From contig JAILOQ010000103.1 in the NCBI GenBank assembly GCA_024690725.1, forward strand, positions 1 to 36,056: a stretch of DNA of 36,056 nt. Reading direction: 5' to 3'. Position numbers and translations under genes: made by a program. The notes under the pieces were generated by a model that saw only the letters and a program-made list of their open reading frames with translations, made no database searches and was not told the origin of the DNA. Source of the stretch: Lachnospiraceae bacterium (GTDB taxonomy: Bacteria > Bacillota > Clostridia > Lachnospirales > Lachnospiraceae). Positions 1-8,943 of the stretch are shown piece after piece. Position 1 is the stretch's first letter. Each line of letters starts with the position of its first letter.

Positions 1-120
1 TGGTCGTTCATCAAGAAAGCGGGCACTATCATACTTCTGTCGACGATCATTGTATGGTTCACGAGCTTCTTCGGATTTACGGCAGATGGCTTCAGGATGC
101 TTTCCGAAGACGAACTTGAT
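1..120 (+). pseudogene. feoB: C-terminal fragment of ferrous iron transport protein B (FeoB), open at the left edge
   Basis: Frame +1 reads WSFIKKAGTIILLSTIIVWFTSFFGFTADGFRMLSEDELD, which resembles the FeoB C-terminal transmembrane region (W-F-KKAGTIIL-S-I-W). Similarity is lost around nt 120, although the frame stays open to the TAA at 199-201. Confidence 0.7.
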
Positions 121-121
121 A

Positions 122-865
122 TCGCTGGTCTTCGCAACGAGAAAAGACGAAACAATCTCTATCGTCACGAACAAAGAAGAGCTGCCCACCGAAGAGGATA
201 ATCTCATATATAAAGCTGCGAAACTCGTGATGACCGAGGCCGGAAAACGGATCGGACTGGATATTGAGTTAAAGAAGCGGATCCCGATGGCGGCAGGTAT
301 GGCCGGCGGGAGCACGGACGCGGCACAGACGATGATCGCTGTAAACGAAATCCTGGGTGAGCCGTTTTCCGTACGGGAACTGATGGAAATGGCGGTAAGG
401 ATCGGTGCGGATGTTCCGTATTGCATCATGGGAAAGACGGCGCTGGCTGAAGGTATCGGGGAGGTTTTGACACCGCTTCCGGCACCACCCGGTGCGCATA
501 TATTGATCGCAAAACCGCCGATCGACGTCAGCACGAAATACGTCTATGAGCATTTGAAATGGGACCGGATAAAAGAACATCCGGATATCGACCGCATGAT
601 CCGAGGCCTGGAAAGTTCCGATCTGGAGATCATCTGCCAATCGATGGGAAATGTCTTGGAGAGCGTGACCGAAAAGAAATATAAGGTGATCACACGGATC
701 AAGGATAAGTGCAAAGAAGATTCTGCGATGCAGGCGCTGATGAGCGGAAGCGGCCCTACGGTGTTCGGCGTGTTTGTAAATCGTCACGATGCCGTTATGG
801 CAGCGGAAGAGATCAAGGCAAAAAAGTGGGCCAAAGAAGTGTATGTAACAGGTTTTAAGAATTGA
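122..865 (+). CDS. ispE: 4-diphosphocytidyl-2-C-methyl-D-erythritol kinase (IspE), 5'-truncated: about 60 N-terminal residues missing
   Basis: TRKDETISIVTNKEELPTEEDNLIYKAAKLV, the GHMP kinase ATP motif PMAAGMAGGSTDAAQ, and MSGSGPTVFGVF. The expected N-terminus (KINLxLxVxxxRxDGYH) is absent. The ORF-track start at 50 lies in FeoB-like sequence, so it is not the native start. Confidence 0.88.
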   Translation, partial: SLVFATRKDETISIVTNKEELPTEEDNLIYKAAKLVMTEAGKRIGLDIELKKRIPMAAGMAGGSTDAAQTMIAVNEILGEPFSVRELMEMAVRIGADVPYCIMGKTALAEGIGEVLTPLPAPPGAHILIAKPPIDVSTKYVYEHLKWDRIKEHPDIDRMIRGLESSDLEIICQSMGNVLESVTEKKYKVITRIKDKCKEDSAMQALMSGSGPTVFGVFVNRHDAVMAAEEIKAKKWAKEVYVTGFKN

Positions 866-875
866 GGGATGTCAT

Positions 876-1568
876 ATGATAATGGATTTGATGCAGGAAA
901 ACATGAATGAATATATGCCCCTTCGCGACGTGGTGTTCAATACGTTGCGGCAGGCGATATTGATGGGGGAATTAAAACCCGGCGAGCGCCTGATGGAGAT
1001 GCATCTGGCAGACAGGCTCGGTGTAAGCAGAACACCGATCCGTGAAGCGATCCGGAAACTGGAGCTGGAAGGTCTGGTCGTTATGTACCCGAGAAAGGGT
1101 GCACAGGTGGCAAAGATCACGGAGAAGAATCTAAAGGATGTTCTCGAGGTACGTCGTGCCTTGGATTCTCTGGCGGTGGCACTGGCCTGTGAGCGTATGA
1201 CCGACGAAGAGAAGAGGGAGCTCAGAGAGGCTTGTGATGCATTTGAACGCGTCATTGCAACGAACAATACCAGGGAGATCACGGAAAGCGATGTCGTCCT
1301 TCATGACATCATCGTGCGCAGTACCAGAAACGACAGACTGGTACAGCTTGTCAGCAATATCGCCGAACAGATGTATCGTTACCGTATGGAATATATCAAG
1401 GACAGCGCATACCATAAGCGCTTGGTGGAAGAGCACGATATGATCTACAACGCCATCGTGAAAGGTGACAAAGAAGCTGCAAAGGCGGCGGTCGTTTTAC
1501 ATATCGACAATCAGGAAAAGACGATCATCGAGCATCTGCAACTGGATGAGGAGAAACCGAAGGAATGA
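876..1568 (+). CDS. GntR family transcriptional regulator (FadR/FCD type)
   Basis: N-terminal wHTH (LRQAILMGELKPGERLMEMHLADRLGVSRTPIREAIRKLELEGLV) followed by an all-helical FCD-like domain. Confidence 0.93.
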   Translation: MIMDLMQENMNEYMPLRDVVFNTLRQAILMGELKPGERLMEMHLADRLGVSRTPIREAIRKLELEGLVVMYPRKGAQVAKITEKNLKDVLEVRRALDSLAVALACERMTDEEKRELREACDAFERVIATNNTREITESDVVLHDIIVRSTRNDRLVQLVSNIAEQMYRYRMEYIKDSAYHKRLVEEHDMIYNAIVKGDKEAAKAAVVLHIDNQEKTIIEHLQLDEEKPKE

Positions 1569-1978
1569 AACAAAACGTCCGCATCAGCGTAACCGGTCAG
1601 AACGGAGCGGATGCGCCCATAAAAACGGAATATGACGGAAAACTCTTATATAAAGAGCCATATTATTATGCCTCGTATGAGGAACAAATGGATCCGGACA
1701 GTGCGGAGAGCTCCCATACGGTATTGCGTTTTGACGAAAAAAGCCTGCGCGTCACACGGCGCGGTGCGGTGGAATCCGTCCTTTTCTATGAACCGGGGAA
1801 GACATGGAGTGCGCCGTATAGCACACCGCTCATGGACTTTTCCGTAACACTTCTTACGACCGAGTTTTCGGCGGAGCACACGGAAAAAGAAATCCGGTTG
1901 CAGGTCCGCTATCGTATCGGTTTTAACGATGCGTCTCCCACAACCGGAAACTTACAGATCCATATTTACTTTACCTGA
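1565..1978 (+). CDS. DUF1934 (YwiB-like) beta-barrel protein
   Basis: ATGA overlap with the GntR gene; 137 aa with the pattern VRISVTGxQ ... SYEEQMD ... TVLRFDEKSLRVTRRGAVESVLFYEPGKTWSAPYSTP. Confidence 0.8.
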   Translation: MKQNVRISVTGQNGADAPIKTEYDGKLLYKEPYYYASYEEQMDPDSAESSHTVLRFDEKSLRVTRRGAVESVLFYEPGKTWSAPYSTPLMDFSVTLLTTEFSAEHTEKEIRLQVRYRIGFNDASPTTGNLQIHIYFT

Positions 1979-2442
1979 TCAACACCGGCCTTTTCTTTAA
2001 CCTTGGCCATGGTTCTCGCCCAAAGTCCCTTTTTCTTTTCGGGGGCTTTGTTTTTGTCTGCGCGATACCCTCTGACTTCCGTTAAGTAGATACCGCTCAC
2101 AACGGCTTTCACTTCTTTTTTCAGAGGTACGGTATCAAAGATCTTTTCATCACATACCAGATTCATGATCTGCGGTCCGACCTTCACTTTTACGATGGGA
2201 AGCTTGGTGCCTCGCATCAGCTTCGGTGTCTGTTCCAGTACCAAAGGCGGAAGGCCCGCATCTTTAAGCTTCATTCGTTTTTTATCAATGATCAGCATGG
2301 ATACCGTTTGCTTGTTTGCATCGATCTGTGCCTGCTGTTCTTCCTGCTTCTTTTGTGCTTTCTTACCGACAAGGTAAAGCGCAACAGCGGCAATGACCAG
2401 GACGACAAGAATAATGATGGCTACGATCCAGCCTGTACTCAT
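1966..2442 (-). CDS. Membrane-anchored protein of unknown function (N-terminal TM, cytosol-facing basic segment)
   Basis: 158 aa; one N-terminal hydrophobic helix (WIVAIIILVVLVIAAVALYLV), SD-like ggaggaatt upstream; 3' end overlaps DUF1934 tail to tail. Confidence 0.75.
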   Translation of the reverse strand: MSTGWIVAIIILVVLVIAAVALYLVGKKAQKKQEEQQAQIDANKQTVSMLIIDKKRMKLKDAGLPPLVLEQTPKLMRGTKLPIVKVKVGPQIMNLVCDEKIFDTVPLKKEVKAVVSGIYLTEVRGYRADKNKAPEKKKGLWARTMAKVKEKAGVDQVK

Positions 2443-2522
2443 GGCAATTCCTCCATATTCAAAACGTTCAAATCATTTTAGCACGGATTCCGGGTGCTTG
2501 CAAGAAAATTGGTTTCCATAAC

Positions 2523-2551
2523 TTTACGTAAACCGATATTTGTGATAAACT
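2523..2551 (+). promoter_or_regulatory. Possible promoter of the trigger-factor-like lipoprotein gene
   Basis: TTTACG (2523-2528), 17 nt, TAAACT (2546-2551). Contains the palindrome TTTACGTAAA. Confidence 0.35.
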
Positions 2552-2651
2552 GATTATGTCTGTGGAAATATGAAAATACAGGTACATCGGCTTTCGAAAA
2601 GCGGTGTGATACAATCGGAGAAGATATTTCACCGATGTCCGGAGGAAAATT

Positions 2652-3839
2652 ATGAAAAAAAGATTTGCAATGATGATGACAGTGCTTGGTTTGTCGATCG
2701 CTTTGGTGGCATGCGGGGACAAAGAAAACGCTGATACTTCAGAGAGCGAAACGGCTGAGACGGCCGAAACGGAGGATAAAGAATACGGCATAGAGAATAT
2801 CGATCCCTCAAAGTATGTGGAACTTGGCGATTATGAGGGGGTAGCCGTTGATGTTGCACAAGCGGAGCTCACCGATGAAGACGTGGAAAACTACATGTCT
2901 CAGGAGCTGGAGTATTATACGAACACATACGGACTCACTTCCTATGAGACGGTGAGCGGAAATGCAGCGGTAAAATCCGGAGATATTGTAAATATCGATT
3001 ATGAAGGAAAGAAAGACGGTGTGGCTTTTGACGGTGGTACCGCCCAGGGTCAGCATTTGGAGATCGGTTCCGGATCGTTCATTGAAGGGTTTGAAGAGGG
3101 ACTGATCGGTACGAAGCCCGGAGATACCGTGGACCTGGAACTGACTTTCCCGGAAGAGTATCATGCGGAAGATCTGGCCGGACAGGATGTTGTATTTACG
3201 GTCAAGGTAAATGCGATCGAGAAAAAGACCACGCCGGAATATGACGATGCGTTCTTTTCCCAGGTGGGGATCGAGGGCGTGACAAATCTCGACGAGTTTA
3301 AAGAATACTACAGAGAGCAGATGGAAAGCTATATGGAAGAGACCAACAAACAGGCGATCGAAGATGCCGTTTGGGAGAAGGTTGTTGCCGATGCGAAGGT
3401 AACGGCAATACCGCAGGAACTTTTGGATCTGTATAATGATACCATTATGGGTTATTTCGAAAATATGGCCGCACAGCAGGGCGTTGATCTTGAGACTTTG
3501 GTAACGCAGAGCTTTGGTGTTGATATGGCTTCTTTTGAGGCAGACAACCGGGATCAGGTGGAAGAAGAGAGCAGACGCGAACTGATCTATATGGCAATTG
3601 CCCAGGCAGAGGGTATTGAGATCACGGATGAAGTCAAACAGGAAATTGCCAAGGCGGAGTATCAAAATTACGGTTATGCGGATCCCGATGAATTTATGAA
3701 TACCATGGGATCGGAAGATTTTATCTCTTACGCACGTCGTTCGAAGGTGTCGGAGATGCTGGTCGATAAAGCGAAGGTGAATGTATCGGAAACGATTTCG
3801 TTTGATGAAATGATAGCACGAGAGAACGGAGAGGGTTAA
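2652..3839 (+). CDS. Lipoprotein with FKBP-type PPIase and trigger-factor C-terminal-like region
   Basis: Lipoprotein signal peptide with lipobox LVAC (ALVACGDKEN). PPIase region VNIDYEGKKDGVAFDGGTAQGQHLEIGSGSFIEGFEEGLIGTKPGDTVDLELTFPEEY, then trigger-factor-like helices. SD ggagga. Confidence 0.88.
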   Translation: MKKRFAMMMTVLGLSIALVACGDKENADTSESETAETAETEDKEYGIENIDPSKYVELGDYEGVAVDVAQAELTDEDVENYMSQELEYYTNTYGLTSYETVSGNAAVKSGDIVNIDYEGKKDGVAFDGGTAQGQHLEIGSGSFIEGFEEGLIGTKPGDTVDLELTFPEEYHAEDLAGQDVVFTVKVNAIEKKTTPEYDDAFFSQVGIEGVTNLDEFKEYYREQMESYMEETNKQAIEDAVWEKVVADAKVTAIPQELLDLYNDTIMGYFENMAAQQGVDLETLVTQSFGVDMASFEADNRDQVEEESRRELIYMAIAQAEGIEITDEVKQEIAKAEYQNYGYADPDEFMNTMGSEDFISYARRSKVSEMLVDKAKVNVSETISFDEMIARENGEG

Positions 3840-3846
3840 ACAGCTC

Positions 3847-5067
3847 ATGAAAAAGAACGCTTGGTGCATTCTTCTTGCTGTGGTGATGGCATGCACGCCG
3901 GTTACGGTAGCGGCCGAGACATCCAAGGAAGTCAAAGAACAGCAGGAAAAGACAAAAGAACAGTTGGAACAACTGGATAATGAAATGGGCAATATCGAGG
4001 CAGCCAGAGATCAGGCGGCTTCCGAGCTGGATATGCTGGACACCCAGCTGATCGAGATCCTGACCAGTATCAGTATCTGCCAGGATGAGATCGTGGCCAA
4101 GGAAGAAGAGATCAAGGTGGTTCAGGGACAGCTTGAGGAAGCACAGAACCGCGAGGCGCAGCAGTATGAAGATATGAAGACCAGGATCCGTTTCATGTAT
4201 GAACGCGGGGATACGTCTTATATGTCCATTATGACGGAGACGGATAATTTTGCAGACATGCTCAATAAAGCGGAGTACGTCGAGAAGCTGTATGCGTATG
4301 ACCGGAAGCTGCTTGGCGAATATGCTGCGACCAAGGAAGAGGTTATCACGCTGAAGGCAACACTCGAAGAGGAAGAGGCAGATCTGATCACTTCGGAGCA
4401 GGAGCTTCAGCAGGAAGAAGATTATCTGCAGCAGTTGATCACACAAAAGCGTGCGACGGTGGATGATTTCGATCAGCAGTTACAGTCCGCAAAAGCGAGA
4501 GTAAGTTCTTATAAGGCACAGATCCAGGAACAGACGGAGCGAATCAAGGAACTGGAAGCTGCGGAAAAAGAAGAAGAAGAGCGAAAAGCTGCGGAAGCTA
4601 AGGCAGTGGAAGATGCCAAGAAGATAAACGGTGACGAAGCGACCATTCCGAATGTGGAAAACAGCGGCAGTGTTACTGCGTTAAGCGCCGGTGATGATAC
4701 GGCTTCGGTATCGGTCAGCGGATCCGGCACGGGAGCGTCCCTCGCTTCTTACGGTTGTCAGTTTATCGGAAACCCTTACGTGTTCGGCGGAACGAGCCTC
4801 ACCAACGGTACGGACTGCTCGGGCTTTACCCAGGGCGTACATGCACATTTCGGTATTTCCATTCCGCGTGATTCCACCAGCCAGAGATTTGGTGGTGTCG
4901 GTGTGGATTATGCAAATGCGATGCCGGGCGATGTGATCTGTTATGCGGGCCATGTCGGATTGTACATCGGAAATGGCCAGATCGTTCATGCATCGAGTGA
5001 GAGGACCGGTATTAAGATCAGTAATGCGACATACAGAACCATTCTTGCGGTTCGCAGATACTGGTAG
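3847..5067 (+). CDS. NlpC/P60 family peptidoglycan hydrolase with coiled-coil N-terminus (CwlO-like architecture)
   Basis: Signal peptide, long coiled coil, C-terminal NlpC/P60: YVFGGTSLTNGTDCSGFTQGVHAHFG ... PGDVICYAGHVGLYIGNGQIVHASS (Cys/His catalytic motifs). Confidence 0.93.
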   Translation: MKKNAWCILLAVVMACTPVTVAAETSKEVKEQQEKTKEQLEQLDNEMGNIEAARDQAASELDMLDTQLIEILTSISICQDEIVAKEEEIKVVQGQLEEAQNREAQQYEDMKTRIRFMYERGDTSYMSIMTETDNFADMLNKAEYVEKLYAYDRKLLGEYAATKEEVITLKATLEEEEADLITSEQELQQEEDYLQQLITQKRATVDDFDQQLQSAKARVSSYKAQIQEQTERIKELEAAEKEEEERKAAEAKAVEDAKKINGDEATIPNVENSGSVTALSAGDDTASVSVSGSGTGASLASYGCQFIGNPYVFGGTSLTNGTDCSGFTQGVHAHFGISIPRDSTSQRFGGVGVDYANAMPGDVICYAGHVGLYIGNGQIVHASSERTGIKISNATYRTILAVRRYW

Positions 5068-5136
5068 GAAGCAGATGCAAAATACAGATACAAAGACAGA
5101 TGTAAGTAATTAAGATAAAGAACGTATCAATAAAGG

Positions 5137-5170
5137 AATCCCACCTCGTTGAGGTGGGATTTTTATTTTT
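5137..5170 (+). terminator. Rho-independent terminator
   Basis: AATCCCACCTC-GTT-GAGGTGGGATT followed by TTTATTTTT. Confidence 0.92.
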
Positions 5171-5192
5171 CTTTTTTGTTACAGAAGGAAGA

Positions 5193-6659
5193 TCAAGATA
5201 CCTGCTTTTTGCTTTCGTGGAAGAGCTGCTTCCATATGGTCGGATGGAAGAGGATGAGCATCGGGAAGAGCTCCAGTCTTCCTGCCAGCATGTCGAAGAT
5301 CAGGACAAGCTTGGAAAATGTGGAAAAGAAACTGAAATTCTGCGTGGGACCTACCATGTTCAAACCCGGTCCGATGTTGTTGATGGTGGCTGCCACTGCC
5401 GTGAAGTTCGTTTCCAGATCATAGTTTTCGAAGGAGATTAAAACGATCGAGGAAGCGAAGACTAAGAAGAAGGAAATCAGATATACATTCAGGGCACGGA
5501 GCACATCGTGTTCCACCGGCTTTTTCTCAAACTGGATCTTTTTGACACTCTTGGGATGAATGTAGGAATTTAATTCCTTCAGGAGTGTCTTGAAAGCGAT
5601 CGCGATACGGGAGACTTTGATACCACCACCGGTAGAGCCTGCGCAGGCACCGATGAACATCAAAAGGACCAAAATGGTTTTTGAGGTCATGGGCCAGGTA
5701 TTGAAGTCGGCCGATGAGAAACCGGTCGTCGTGATAATGGAGCCGACCTGGAAAAAGGAATGTCGCAAGGTCTCTCCGAAGGTTTCGTAGTAATCGCGGA
5801 TATCGCAGCAAATGATGAACACTGCCGTTAAGATGATGATGAAGTAATAACGCACTTCCTCCATCGTAAAGGCCTTTTTAAACATCCGAAATACCAGACA
5901 GTAATAGGCATTGAAATTCACGCCGAAGAGGATCATAAAGACGATCACAACCCACTGTACATAGGGGGAAAAACTCATGAGACTGTCGTTCTTTATCCCG
6001 AAACCACCGGTGCCGGCGGTACCGAAGCTGGTATTTAAGGCATCCAAAAAAGGAACGCCGCCGATCATCAATAAGATCCACTCAAAGAGGGTCAATGCGA
6101 TGTAGATCGCATATAAGATCATGGCGGTGGACTTTACCTTGGGCACAAGCTTGGAAACGGAAGGCCCGGGGCTTTCCGCTTTCATCAGGTTCATGGAAGA
6201 CCCGCCGCTCATGGGAACGATGGCGAGAATAAAGACAAGTACGCCCATGCCGCCGATCCAGTGCGTAAAGCAGCGCCAGGTATTGACACATTTGGACAGG
6301 GGCTCGACTGCGGGCAAAATAGAAGCTCCGGTCGTGGTAAAACCGGAGACGGTTTCAAACAAAGCATCGATATAGGTGGGGATCTCACCGCAAAGCCACA
6401 TCGGGAGCGCACCCAGGATAGATAACAGCATCCAACTAAAGGCGGTGATGACACAACCTTCTTTTAAGTAGAACACATTGCTCTTGGGTTTGCGATAGGT
6501 CATAAGAACGCCGAGCAAGATACAGATGGCGGATGTACCGGCAAAATACAGCCAGCTATGCTCACCGTAAACGCAGCCGACCAGGCACGGCAGCAGCATC
6601 AAGGCGCCTTCGATCTTGATGACTTGGCCCAGAATATATCGAATAATAGAACTGTTCAT
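5193..6659 (-). CDS. trkH: TrkH/KtrB family potassium uptake protein
   Basis: Multiple TM helices and K+ selectivity-filter-like segments (VSGFTTTGAS, GTAGTGGFG, TTTGFSSADF, GACAGSTGGG). Confidence 0.93.
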   Translation of the reverse strand: MNSSIIRYILGQVIKIEGALMLLPCLVGCVYGEHSWLYFAGTSAICILLGVLMTYRKPKSNVFYLKEGCVITAFSWMLLSILGALPMWLCGEIPTYIDALFETVSGFTTTGASILPAVEPLSKCVNTWRCFTHWIGGMGVLVFILAIVPMSGGSSMNLMKAESPGPSVSKLVPKVKSTAMILYAIYIALTLFEWILLMIGGVPFLDALNTSFGTAGTGGFGIKNDSLMSFSPYVQWVVIVFMILFGVNFNAYYCLVFRMFKKAFTMEEVRYYFIIILTAVFIICCDIRDYYETFGETLRHSFFQVGSIITTTGFSSADFNTWPMTSKTILVLLMFIGACAGSTGGGIKVSRIAIAFKTLLKELNSYIHPKSVKKIQFEKKPVEHDVLRALNVYLISFFLVFASSIVLISFENYDLETNFTAVAATINNIGPGLNMVGPTQNFSFFSTFSKLVLIFDMLAGRLELFPMLILFHPTIWKQLFHESKKQVS

Positions 6660-6676
6660 TACTGAAAGCCTCCGTA

Positions 6677-8065
6677 TTAAGCTAAAATATCTTCTATATC
6701 AGTAAATCCGGTGTGTACGGTTACGACTACGACGGAATCGCCTGCTTTAAGGACATCCTGTCCACGGGGGATCAGGACGGATTCACCGCGCGTAATGCAG
6801 GCCAAAAGAAGTTCGTTTTTCAGTTTCAGGTCCATCAGGGGTTTGCCGATCAGAGGGCAATCCTTGTGTACGCGAAACTCGATCGCTTCCGCACGTTGCG
6901 AGAAGATATGGTATAACGTCTCGATGTTGCTCTCCATGGAGTCCTTCTTTGCACGTACGTAGCGAATGATCGCTTCCGAAGTGATGAAACTCGGATAGAT
7001 GAGACTGCCCAGATCCAGACTGTCGATCACAGAACGGAAGGTCAAACGATTTACCTTGGTGATGACTTTGGCCTGGGAATTCTGTCTTGCGAACAATGTC
7101 AGCATGACGTTCTCTTCGTCGATACCGGTCAGAGGAACGAAGGATTGCACATCCTCGATGCCTTCCTCGCGCAGGATATCTTCATCCGTTCCGTCACCGT
7201 TGATGATGGTGGCTTTCGGAAGAAGGGAAGACAATTCTTCGCAACGAGCCTTGTCCTGCTCGATGATCTTGACTTCGATGCCGGCTCGGATCAACTGGAG
7301 GGCAAGGTAATAAGCGGATTTTCCGCCGCCGATGATCATGGCATCCTTGACCTGGTGGGTATCAAAACCGATCTTATATAAGAACTCTCTGGCACTTTTT
7401 CGTTTTGCAACGATGGAAATCTTATCTCCGGCGCGCAGGATAAACTGGCCGGAAGGGATGTGGATGGCGCCGTCTCGATCAACGCCGCAGACGAGGACAT
7501 CCGAACTGATGGAGCGGTTTAACTGGATCAAGGTCATACCGTCCAACTTATTGCCTTCGGGAATTTTGAACTTTACCATTTCCACGTTGTTGTGCGCAAA
7601 CTTATTCACTTCCAGAACGGTCGGAAGATAGAGGATGCGCGCCGCCTCTCTGGCGGATTCCAATTCCGGATTGATGATCATATCAAGACCGAGCTTGGCA
7701 CGAAGCTTTTCGGCCTCCTCCGAATAATCCGGGGTTCGTACTCTTGCGATCGTGGCAATGTCTTTTACGGACATGGCTACGGTACAGCATAAAAGATTCA
7801 ACTCGTCCGAACCGGTCACCGCGATGAACAGATCTGCGGTTTCGACACCGGCGTCCTGCTGTATGCTGAGCGTAGCACCGTTTCCGCACACGCCCATTAC
7901 ATCATAAAGATTGGACAGATGTTGAATCTTGGAAAAATTATTGTCAATAATGGTAATGTTGTGGCCTTCTTTGGAAAGCTGATCGATCAAGGTGACGCCG
8001 ACTTTGCCGCAACCGACGACAATGATGTTGAGTCCGCGGCTGTCGGATGATTTATTTTTAGACAT
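6677..8065 (-). CDS. trkA: Trk system potassium transporter TrkA
   Basis: Two tandem RCK_N (VVGCGKVGVTLIDQLSKEGHNITIID; IIGGGKSAYYLALQLIRAGIEVKIIE) and RCK_C modules. Start set at the second Met of the listed ORF, preceded by GGAGGG. Confidence 0.93.
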   Translation of the reverse strand: MSKNKSSDSRGLNIIVVGCGKVGVTLIDQLSKEGHNITIIDNNFSKIQHLSNLYDVMGVCGNGATLSIQQDAGVETADLFIAVTGSDELNLLCCTVAMSVKDIATIARVRTPDYSEEAEKLRAKLGLDMIINPELESAREAARILYLPTVLEVNKFAHNNVEMVKFKIPEGNKLDGMTLIQLNRSISSDVLVCGVDRDGAIHIPSGQFILRAGDKISIVAKRKSAREFLYKIGFDTHQVKDAMIIGGGKSAYYLALQLIRAGIEVKIIEQDKARCEELSSLLPKATIINGDGTDEDILREEGIEDVQSFVPLTGIDEENVMLTLFARQNSQAKVITKVNRLTFRSVIDSLDLGSLIYPSFITSEAIIRYVRAKKDSMESNIETLYHIFSQRAEAIEFRVHKDCPLIGKPLMDLKLKNELLLACITRGESVLIPRGQDVLKAGDSVVVVTVHTGFTDIEDILA

Positions 8066-8127
8066 AGCATTCCCTCCGTGCATCTTCGAACATTATAACA
8101 CTAAAGCCCGGAAAAGGAAAATCGGAA

Positions 8128-8155
8128 TTGACAATGCGGTGTGGTAGACTATAAT
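8128..8155 (+). promoter_or_regulatory. Near-consensus sigma-A promoter for the metal ABC operon
   Basis: TTGACA (8128-8133), 16 nt, TATAAT (8150-8155), upstream of the ABC ATPase gene. Confidence 0.75.
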
Positions 8156-8220
8156 AAGGTAATGACGAAATTGAAACACGTTTGCAAATTGGCAGAAGAA
8201 TATCTGCGGGAGAAAGAACA

Positions 8221-8943
8221 TTGGCTTTTTTAACTTGTGAACATCTATCCATAGGATATGAGGACAGAGAGGTCTTAAAGGATGTTTCGTTTGTGGTGAA
8301 TCCCGGTGACTATGTGTCGATTTTGGGGGAAAACGGAGCGGGAAAGAGTACCTTGATGAAGACCGTGCTGCATCTGATCAAACCCTTAAGCGGAGAGATT
8401 GAGTTAGGGGACGGACTACGTGCGGATGAGATCGGATATCTGCCGCAGCAGACCTTTGTGCAAAAGGATTTTCCGGCATCCGTATGGGAGATCGTCTTAT
8501 CCGGCTGCCAGGCGAGAAAGGGATTTCATCCTTTTTATACCGCGGCGGACAAAAAGGCGGCAGAGACGAACTTAAAAAAGATGCATATGAGCGAATATAA
8601 AGACAGCTGCTACAGAGAATTATCGGGCGGGCAGCAGCAACGCGTGCTTTTGGCACGTGCACTTTGTGCGACCGAAAAGCTTCTGGTATTGGATGAGCCG
8701 GTTTCGGGGCTGGATCCTCTGACCACGAAGCAGTTATATAAGCTGATCGCAGAACTGAATGCCTCGGGTGTTACGATCATCATGATTTCGCATGATCTTG
8801 CGGCATCCCTGGAATACAGCAGTCATATCCTTTACATCGGAGACGGGATCTTCTTCGGAACAACGGAAGAATTCGAGGATTCGGAGAAGGGAAAGCGGTT
8901 TATCGGAAGAAAGGGGGAAAAGAAAGATGCAAATCTTAAATGA
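8221..8943 (+). CDS. Metal (zinc/manganese) ABC transporter ATP-binding protein, ZnuC-like
   Basis: Walker A GENGAGKST, signature LSGGQQQRVLLARAL, Walker B LLVLDEP. TTG start at 8221 chosen for upstream gggagaaag SD. Confidence 0.9.
   Translation: MAFLTCEHLSIGYEDREVLKDVSFVVNPGDYVSILGENGAGKSTLMKTVLHLIKPLSGEIELGDGLRADEIGYLPQQTFVQKDFPASVWEIVLSGCQARKGFHPFYTAADKKAAETNLKKMHMSEYKDSCYRELSGGQQQRVLLARALCATEKLLVLDEPVSGLDPLTTKQLYKLIAELNASGVTIIMISHDLAASLEYSSHILYIGDGIFFGTTEEFEDSEKGKRFIGRKGEKKDANLK

Noticed and set aside
2808-3992. 394-aa ORF on the minus strand
   Set aside because: Lies antisense to the trigger-factor-like lipoprotein; translation is low-complexity His/Leu/Ile/Phe-rich and matches no family. 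Shadow ORF from codon bias.
3721-4446. 241-aa minus-strand ORF rich in Leu/Phe
   Set aside because: Antisense to the Glu/Gln-rich coiled coil of the NlpC/P60 protein; reverse complement of GAA/CAG codons yields apparent hydrophobic sequence.
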